A DNA stretch of 64,000 bases from the NCBI GenBank assembly GCA_900491605.1, contig UESW01003833.1, forward strand, positions 1,760,652 through 1,824,651, read 5' to 3'. The notes under the pieces are model-generated. The model had not been told where the DNA came from, did no database searches, and was given only the letters and a program-made list of their open reading frames with translations. Of this stretch, positions 57,071 through 64,000 are shown one piece after another. The stretch comes from Calamus simplicifolius (Eukaryota; Streptophyta; Magnoliopsida; Arecales; Arecaceae). A program made the position numbers and the translations under genes. The first letter of the stretch is position 1. Each line of letters begins with the position of its first letter.

Positions 57071-57242
57071 TGTTGACCCAATTATTGATTTTGATGATTA
57101 ATAAAGGAATTAAGTATATTTATTTGATTACTAATAGATTTGATAAATGTTTCAGGGCTTAAAAATGTTTGATTAATTTAAAGGCATTAAGAAACATGTT
57201 TTGAATCAATTGCAAAATATAAGTTTTAAAGTTTCAGAACCT

Positions 57243-57577
57243 GGAGTCGACACCTAGAAATGCTGGAGCCGACCCCATGGCCAGTCAAATATACTTCTGA
57301 TTTTTGATACGGTCTGAAGCCGACACCTAGAGTTTCGGAGCCGACACCCAGAGTTTCGGAGTCAACACTTACAGTGTCTGGAGCCGACTCCGATGCAGGG
57401 ACAGAATGCCTGATTTTTGACTACCTTGGAGCTGACACCTACAGTCTTTTGGAGCCGACACCTGTGCATGGCGAGCCGACACCTAACTTTTTCGAGCCGA
57501 CTCCTCGATGAACTTAGAACTTTCTATTTTTGGATAAACGACTTGGAGATGACACCTGAAAAGTTGGAGCCGACTCC
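57243..57577 (+). promoter_or_regulatory. U3 array of 12 phased DRE-like boxes (LTR C)
   Basis: Starts are 57,243, 57,264, 57,316, 57,337, 57,358, 57,380, 57,428, 57,451, 57,472, 57,493, 57,545 and 57,566. Steps are 21, 52, 21, 21, 22, 48, 23, 21, 21, 52 and 21 bp. The consensus is GGAGCCGACACC, with GCCGAC (DRE/CRT core) in most. The array ends 155 bp upstream of the TATA box. Confidence 0.72.
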
Positions 57578-57731
57578 AACCTATCTGGAATGAAATTTTA
57601 AAATGCCATATCAGCTCTAACGGTAATACTTTCTTTTTACCTAACTTCTAACGGATATATTTTGTTTGGAAAAACTTTTCAGGTACATTCCAACGGCTAG
57701 TTTTTTCACCAAAAATGGATTAAAGGAATTC

Positions 57732-57738
57732 TATAAAA
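57732..57738 (+). promoter_or_regulatory. TATA box of Sirevirus C LTR
   Basis: 'ctataaaagg' reads as a canonical plant TATA box. The same motif stands at the equivalent place in the four other Sirevirus LTRs. Confidence 0.75.
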
Positions 57739-58565
57739 GGGGGAGAACGCCCGTTTGAAAAAGATGGATGGAAAAATGGAAAAATCAAAATCAAAAATCT
57801 GTGAAGTCTTGAGCCTGAAATCCAAGAGAAAAGAGTTCAAACTCAAATCCTTCCACTCCAAAAAGCTCAAAGAGAAATCCAAGGCACTCATATTGGAAAA
57901 ATCGGAGGATTCTCAAAATAGAAGAAAAAGCTCTATTTTTCTACATTTTCTCAACTTCTCATCTGCAACATTTGCAATGAATCAAAGCTGAGGCCTGATT
58001 CAACATCTCCAAAGAGAAGAGGAAAAGAAGAAAACTCAAATCCAATCATCTTCAAAACAGGCTTTTCTAACCTTACTTATTCATTTTGAATATTCGCTCA
58101 TTTGAGGAGCTTTGTATTATTGAAAAACATTATTCTTTCTTGTTTGTGCTAGTTCTATCAAGGGGATTGAACTAGTGGAGGTAGTATACCTCGGGTCAAG
58201 CTAGATTAGCTTGAGTTTAGGGTTTTATGCTGGTGAGCCCGAAAAATCGGCTGGGTTCGTTGTGATCCCTAGGAAACAACAAGTTTGAGTTGTGAGCTTA
58301 CAAAATAACTCGGCTGTAATCTAGTTGATTATAGTGTGGACCCAAGTGGATCTTGGGAGTGGACGTAGGTGTTGGATACACCGAACCACTATAAAACCTT
58401 TGTGTTTGTCGTGCTTTGATTATCTCTTTCTCTATCTCCTTGGTTGTACTTAATATTCGCATTGCATTTCATCTATCTTCAAGCACATAGTTGTTAAAAG
58501 GTTAAAATTTTTAAAAGAACCCAATTCACCCCCCCCCCTCTTGGGTTGCCATCTGGGCCAACAAT

Positions 58566-58577
58566 TGGTATCAAAGC
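58566..58577 (+). other. Primer-binding site of Sirevirus C
   Basis: TGGTATCAAAGC, two bases after the LTR, with one G-to-A change from the perfect initiator Met-tRNA complement. Confidence 0.9.
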
Positions 58578-58625
58578 TTGTGCTCATTGTTTATTTGATC
58601 ACACGATCAAGAGCTAAAGATCCAA

Positions 58626-60268
58626 ATGGCAGCTCAAGTTGAATCTTCATTTGCTGAAGGTCATTCTACAAATAGACCTCCCTTGTTTAATGGTTCCAAC
58701 TATTCATATTGGAAAGCAAGAATGAGAATATTCATTCTGGCTTTAGATTATGAATTGTGGAGTGTCATAATTAATGGACCTAGCACACCCACACACGTAG
58801 TTGATGGTTCTATTGTTTCTAAGCCCGAAAGGGATTGGAATGAGAATGATAGGAAAATGGCACAGCTCAATGCTAAAGCCATGAATGTTTTATATTGTTC
58901 ATTAGATGCTAACGAATTTAATCGTATCTCTACATGTAATTCCACAAAAGAGATATGGGATAGATTAGAAGTTATCCATGAGGGTACAAATCAAGTTAAA
59001 GAATCTAAGATAAATATTCTTGTTCATAAGTATGAATTATTCAGCATGGAACAAACTGAAACTATAGCATGCATGTATACTAGATTCATCGATATTGTAA
59101 ATGGTTTGAAAAGTCTAGGTAAGATTTATACTAATTCTGAACTTATTCGCAAAATTCTTAGGTCACTTCCAAGGACTTGGGAAGCAAAGGTGACAGCAAT
59201 CCAAGAAGCCAATGACCTCAACACTTTACCCTTAGAGGAGCTACTTGGATCACTAATGACCCATGAGTTAACCATGAAGCAGCACATAGAGGAAGATGTT
59301 AAAAAGAAAAAGACTATAGCTCTTAAGGCTGCAGAAAGTGAGGAAAGCTACAGTGATAATGATGATGATGATGATGAGACAGCTCTTCTAGCTAGAAAAT
59401 TCAAAAAATTCATGAGAAGAAAGAGACCCTTCCACAAAAAGAAATCTGGAATTAAGATGGAAGGAGAAAGAGAAAAGAACAAAGAGAAAGATCCCTTAAT
59501 TTGCTATGAGTGTAAGAAACCGGAGCACTTTAGATATGATTGTCCTCTACTAAAGAAAGCTTACAAGAAGAAGAAGAAAGCCTATGTTGCAACTTGGAGC
59601 GACAGCGATGAATCCTCTTTAGAGGAAGATCAAAAAGAAGTTGTAAACATTTGCTTTACGGCAAACGACGACAACGAGGTAAGTTCTGAAAACCCTTGTG
59701 ATGATTTTGCATTTGATGAATTGTTTGAAGCTTTTAATGAAATAGTTGATGATTTTAATGTTTTAAAAAAGAAATACAAATTTCTAAAAAATGATAATTC
59801 AATTCTCATTAAAGAAAAAGATAATCTTACTAATGATATTAAGATGCTGAAATCTGAAAATAAAAATTTGACAAAAGAAAAAGAGTCAATTTCCAATGAA
59901 AATGATAAATTAAAGAAGGAAGTAGATAAATATAAGAATATTATTGATAAATTTGCTTATAGTTCTGAAAAAATTAATTTGTTATTAGGTAATCAAAGAG
60001 CTATATTTGATAAGGCTGGATTAGGATATAGACTTAACATAAAACAAAAATTATCAAAAACTTCTTTAGAAAAGAATAAAATAGAGATAGTGTTACATGT
60101 CATTATTGTAACAAGAAAGGCCATAAATCCTATGAATGTAATGTGAGAAATAGTAACAAAAATTTAAGTAGTAAAGGAAAGAAAATATGGGTTCCCAAAG
60201 GAACAATCTTTTATGCTACTAACCATGAAGGACCTAAGAAGGCTTGGGTACCTAAATATAAGACTTAA
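58626..60268 (+). pseudogene. Sirevirus C gag, nearly intact
   Basis: ATG at 58,626 (MAAQVESSFAEGHSTNRPP) opens 506 codons. YWKARMRIFILALDYELW, NQVKESKINILVHKYELF, SLPRTWEAKVTAIQEAND and LPLEELLGSLMTHELTMKQH mark the gag core. Then come a Lys-rich block, the CCHC knuckle CYECKKPEHFRYDC (Gly replaced by Glu), acidic WSDSDESSLEEDQ and a coiled coil over residues of about 330-460. A frameshift near 60,050 puts the second knuckle (CHYCNKKGHKSYEC, about 60,100-60,140) and the C-terminal KAWVPKYKT in another frame. The stop is TAA at about 60,266-60,268, in the pol frame and just before the pol start motif. Confidence 0.9.
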
Positions 60269-63200
60269 TTATTTTTGCAGGAGTGTCTTACAGCCAAAAG
60301 ATCAAAGTGAAAGTGGTATCTCGATAGTGGCTGCTCAAGACACATGACGGGTGACAAGGATCAATTCATCACCCTTGAAAGCAAAAGAGGAGGAGTTGTT
60401 ACGTTTGGTGACAATGGCAAAGGCCAAATCATGGGGTTTGATAATATTCAAATAACTCCCTCCACATATATTGAAAATGTTTTATATGTCAATGGTTTAA
60501 AACATAATTTAATTAGTATTAGCCAATTATGTGATAAAGGTTTAAAAGTATCATTTGAAGCATCTATCTGCACTGTTTCTAATCCCATTGATAATAGCAT
60601 TATTTTTATTGGAAATAGAAATGACAATGTATACTTGATTGATTTAGACAATTTGTCTACTAGTAATCATTGCTTAGTTGCTAATAATGCTAATATGAAT
60701 GAGATTGGTTGGTTATGGCATCGTAAATTAGGTCATGCAAGCATACACCTAATTTTAAAATTAATAAGAATGGATTTAGTAAAAGGACTTCCACAACTAG
60801 ATTTTTAGAATAACAAAATTTGCGATGCATGTCAATTTGGAAAACAAACTAGAAACTCTTTCAAAACAAAAAATATTGTTTCCACTTCTAGGCCACTTGA
60901 ACTACTTCACATGGACCTTTTTGGACCTACTAGAACCACAAGTCTAGGAGGAAAGAAATATGGTCTTGTGATTGTAGATGATTACTCTAGATACACTTGG
61001 GTATTATTTTTAGCTCATAAAGATGAGACCTTTCCATTGTTTTTAAAATTCTTCAAAAAGGTCACAAATGAGAAAAATAACACCATAGTGTCTCTTAGAA
61101 GTGATCATGGTACTGAATTTGAAAAATATCTATTTAAAAACTTTTGCATAGAAAATGACATCCATCATAATTTTTTAGCACCTAGAACACCTCAATAAAA
61201 TGGAGCAGTTGAAAGAAAAAATAGAACTTTAGAAGACATGGCCCATACCATGCTATGTGAAAGCAACCTACCAAAATACTTTTGGGTGGAAGCTATAAAC
61301 ACGGCATGTTACATTCTTAATAGAGCTTTGATAAGGCCAATCATTAAGAAAACTCCTTATGAACTATGGAACAATAGAAAACCAAACATAAGCTACTTTC
61401 ATGCATTTGGTTGTAAATGTTTCATTCATAATAATGGTAAAAATAATCTAGGAAAATTTGATGCAAAATCTGATGAAGGCATTTTCTTAGGATATTCAAC
61501 ATCTAGTAAAGCCTATAGAGTGTTTAACAAGAGAAACTTAATTGTAGAAGAATCTATTCATGTAATTTTTGATGAATCTTTAGCATCTAGTTCAAGAAAA
61601 ATTGATGATGAGGAAGATACAAACATTCTAGAAAGAGACATTAAAAAATTAAATATTGATATATCTTCAGATCATGAACAAGAAGCCAAAGATAATGATT
61701 CCCCTAGTGTTGATGTTGTTGATGCAAATCATAATGATGTAGATCTTCCTAAAGATTGAAGATATGCCTATAGTCATCCAAAAGAATTAATTATAGGTGA
61801 TCCATCTCAAGGAGTAAGAACTAGATCATCAATGAGAAACATCAATAATCATCTTGCATTTGTATCTTAAATTGAACCTAAAACTATTGAAGAAGCAGAA
61901 AAAGATAATAATTTGATGTTAGCCATGCAAGAAGAATTAAATCAATTTACTAGGAATAATGTCTGGACTCTTGTAGATAGACCTAAAGATCATTCTGTTA
62001 TAGGATTAAAATGGGTATTTAGAAATAAATTAGATGAAAATGGCACAGTAATTAGAAACAAAGCTAGATTAGTTGCAAAAGGATATAATCAAGAAGAAGG
62101 AATTGATTTTGATGAAACTTTTGCACCTGTAGCTAGACTAGAAGCAATTAGATTATTACTTGCATTTGCATGTCATATGCATATCAATTTATTTCAAATG
62201 GATGTTAAAAGTGCATTTTTAAATGGATTTATAAATGAGAAAGTTTTTGTTGAACAACCTCCTGGTTTTGAAGATCATGAATTTCCAAATCATGTTTTTA
62301 AATTGCACAAAGCACTATATGGTTTAAAACAAGCACCTAGAGTTTGGTATGAAAGATTAAGTAAATTTTTGATTAAAAATGACTTTATAAGAGGAAATGT
62401 TGATAAAACACTATTTTTGAAAAGAAAAAAAAGATTTATTAGTAGTACAAATATATGTTGATGATATTTTATTCGGTGCTACTAACAATCTGTTATGTCA
62501 AGAATTTGCTAAGTTAATGCAGGGTGAGTTTGAGATGAGCATGATGGGAGAACTCAATTTCTTCCTAGGACTTCAAATCAAGCAAAGCAAAGAGGGAATT
62601 TTCATCAATCAAGCAAAATACACAAAAGAACTTCTCAAGAAGTTTGGAATGGAGTCAATCAAACCACTTGGAACACCTATGAGCCCTTGATGCAAATTGG
62701 ACAAAGATGAAGATGGTAAGAAAGTAGATCAAAAATATTACAGAGGTATGATCGGATCTCTTCTTTACTTAATAGCTAGTAGACCAGATATTATGTTTGC
62801 TGTGTGTCTATGCGCTAGATTTCAATCTGAACCTAAAGAATCTCACTTAATTACTGTAAAAAGAATCTTAAGATATTTAAGTGGAACTAAAAATGTAGGT
62901 TTATGGTATTCTAGAGACTCAACGTTAAACTTGATTGCATGTTCTGATTCCGACTATGCTGGATGTAAATTAGATAGAAAAAGCACAAGTGGTGCATGTC
63001 AATTTTTAGGAAGTAACTTAATCTCTTGGTTTAGCAAAAAGCAAAATTTGGTTGCATTATCAACTGCTGAAGCAGAATATGTTGCAGCTGGAAGTTGCTG
63101 TGCTCAAATCCTTTGGATTAAGAGACAACTTGAAGATTATGGTATAACACTTGATAAAACTCCAATTAGATGTGATAACACAAGTGCAATAAATTTAACT

Positions 63201-63401
63201 AAAAATCCAATTCAACATTCAAGAACAAAACACATTGAAATTAGATATCACTTTATAAGAGAACATGTAGCTAATGATGAAATTTGTCTTGATTATGTTA
63301 ATACTGAAGAACAATTAGCTGATATATTTATAAAACCCTTGAGTGAAGAGAGATTTTGCTATCTTAGAGGTGAATTAGGGAGTTGTGACCCTTTGGAATG
63401 A
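60269..63401 (+). pseudogene. Sirevirus C pol: protease, integrase, RT, RNase H
   Basis: After an acceptor-like 'tatttttgcag|gag', pol begins with QECL. A TGA at 60,308-60,310 replaces Arg just before the protease site KWYLDSGCSRHMTGD. GAG-pre-integrase with WLWHRKLGHAS, a stop near 60,807, Cys pair CDACQFGKQT, and the integrase core HMDLFGPTRTTSLGG, SLRSDHGTEFEKY. A TAA at about 61,196 stands where Gln is usual, then NGAVERKNRT supplies the catalytic Glu. RT opens at LAMQEELNQFTRNNVWTLV and reaches DVKSAFLNGFINEKVFVEQP. A poly-A slippage near 62,430 shifts the frame before YVDD (about 62,455-62,466). RNase H with STAEAEYVAAGSCCAQILW is open from 62,697 to the TGA at 63,399-63,401. Confidence 0.92.
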
Positions 63402-63599
63402 TCTTGAAACTCTAAGGAATTACTATCTAGATTTCTATTAATTTCTTAACATTTCTTTCATAATTTTAAGGATAAATTATCTAGTCATCTGAGCAATTTG
63501 TTCCTCTAATTCCAAAGATTTTTTAAAATTTTTTATGGAACCTATTGTGACAAGTTTTAGTTGTTTGAATCTTAATTATTTTTCTTTGAAACTGTCAGT

Positions 63600-63800
63600 G
63601 GAGTCAACACCTCAGTTTGAGGAGTCGACACCTTTGTCTATGTCGCTCTCAGTCCCTGACCCTAGAGCCGACACCCATATAAGTGGAGCCGACTCCAGTT
63701 CAAGCGCTAACTGTGTTAGCGATTTGGAATCGACACCCGACTTTGCGGGAGTCGACACCTGGGAGTCCCAAATCGACTTTATTAGGGCAGAGTCGACACC
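63600..63800 (+). promoter_or_regulatory. Intercistronic array of 7 phased boxes before ORF3 (Sirevirus C)
   Basis: Starts are 63,600, 63,621, 63,664, 63,685, 63,726, 63,748 and 63,789, with steps 21, 43, 21, 41, 22 and 41 bp. It lies in the 503-nt gap between the pol stop and the ORF3 ATG (63,905). The spacing mirrors that of Sireviruses A and B. Confidence 0.68.
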
Positions 63801-63904
63801 ACGTCATTTCATTTCTTTTCAAGTTCTTAATCAAACTCTTGCCAAACTCTCTCAAAGCCTCCCCATCTCTAATTCCACCCTATTCAAGCCTTCCTAAGGA
63901 TCTA

Positions 63905-64000
63905 ATGGCACCTAAGAGGAGAGGATCAGTGCTTGGAATGCCCGTGGCAACCAGAAAATGATCGGTAAGATGACCCGTGCGTGAGCCATCTCCGAGTGAT
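63905..64000 (+). pseudogene. Sirevirus C ORF3 start, with two early stops
   Basis: ATG 63,905 begins MAPKRRGSVLG, matching the ORF3 starts of Sireviruses A and B. TGA stops at 63,959-63,961 and 63,971-63,973 interrupt it, the second from CGA. The remainder lies outside the window. The upstream frames that run through the box array (63,535-63,897) are translations of the repeat, not part of the gene. Confidence 0.75.

Larger units (their letters stand above)
57071..58563 (+). repeat. 5' LTR of Sirevirus C (1,493 bp)
   Basis: Runs TGTTGACCCAATTATTG to ATCTGGGCCAACA. U3 contains the 12-box array (57,243-57,577) and a TATA box at 57,732-57,738. A C-run lies close to the end (about 58,529-58,538). 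Confidence 0.93.
57071..64000 (+). mobile_element. Sirevirus C (truncated by the window end)
   Basis: Plus-strand element with 5' LTR (57,071-58,563), primer-binding site, gag, pol and the beginning of ORF3. The remainder, including the 3' LTR and the right target-site duplication, lies beyond 64,000. The LTR is closest to that of Sirevirus B, while the gag N-terminus is closer to Sirevirus A. Confidence 0.92.

Noticed and set aside
57243..57577. CRISPR-like regular repeat array
   Set aside because: The 21-bp spaced boxes look array-like, but units are only 12 bp, spacers are about 9 bp and similar to each other. They sit in plant LTRs with no Cas genes.

Overview
The window looks like nuclear DNA from a flowering plant, most likely a monocot and possibly a palm. 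This rests on the AT-rich gene-poor background, Sirevirus/SIRE-type Copia elements with about 1.5 kb LTRs, an Angela-type Copia, a chromovirus Gypsy, Tat-type Gypsy fragments, L1 and RTE LINE tails, CACTA-like ends and Tourist-like MITEs. The species is inferred, not shown. I found no intact host gene, no tRNA or rRNA gene and no CRISPR array. The only recognisable host-derived gene is a broken fasciclin-like arabinogalactan protein (FLA) copy at 17,345-18,085.

Layout. 1-20,055 is AT-rich DNA with LINE debris: an L1 RNase H scrap at 1,520-1,762, a 5'-truncated L1 with its poly-A tail at 2,663-4,440, an older L1 tail at 4,504-4,978, an RTE tail at 6,584-6,795 and an L1 tail at 15,860-16,287. 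It also holds a foldback hairpin, a nested MITE cluster, the FLA pseudogene and two CACTA-like fragments. From 20,056 to 57,070 there is a deep nest. A Tat-type Gypsy fragment (called X1 here) is the host. It is cut by an Angela-type Copia on its left (20,056-25,141), a chromovirus (25,782-32,378, TSD TTGCC/TTGTC) and a Sirevirus A (32,519-53,226, TSD GATCG). Sirevirus A is itself split inside gag by Sirevirus B (40,038-50,250, TSD ATTTT). A second Tat copy (X2, about 55,568-57,070) is cut by Sirevirus C (57,071 to beyond the window end).

What stands out. All three Sireviruses carry a third reading frame of about 455 codons downstream of pol. It has a basic serine/proline-rich N-terminus, a globular middle and a C-terminal coiled coil, with no visible signal peptide or membrane segment. 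The roughly 500-nt spacer between pol and this ORF3 holds seven 12-bp boxes (consensus GGAGYCGACACC) whose starts lie 21-22 or 40-43 bp apart, about two or four helical turns. The same boxes, 12-13 copies with 21-23 and 48-52 bp steps, sit in the LTR U3 upstream of the TATA box. Many contain GCCGAC, the DRE/CRT core bound by DREB/CBF factors. A duplicated, helically phased regulatory array placed before both the genomic promoter and a downstream ORF suggests an internal promoter driving ORF3. This is the strongest candidate here for an undescribed arrangement.

All element copies are dead: frameshifts and stops occur in every polyprotein, often CGA to TGA, as expected for methylated repeats. 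Coordinates of element ends were read by eye from LTR termini, primer-binding sites and target-site duplications and are accurate to a few bases where a TSD is given. Other ends are approximate.
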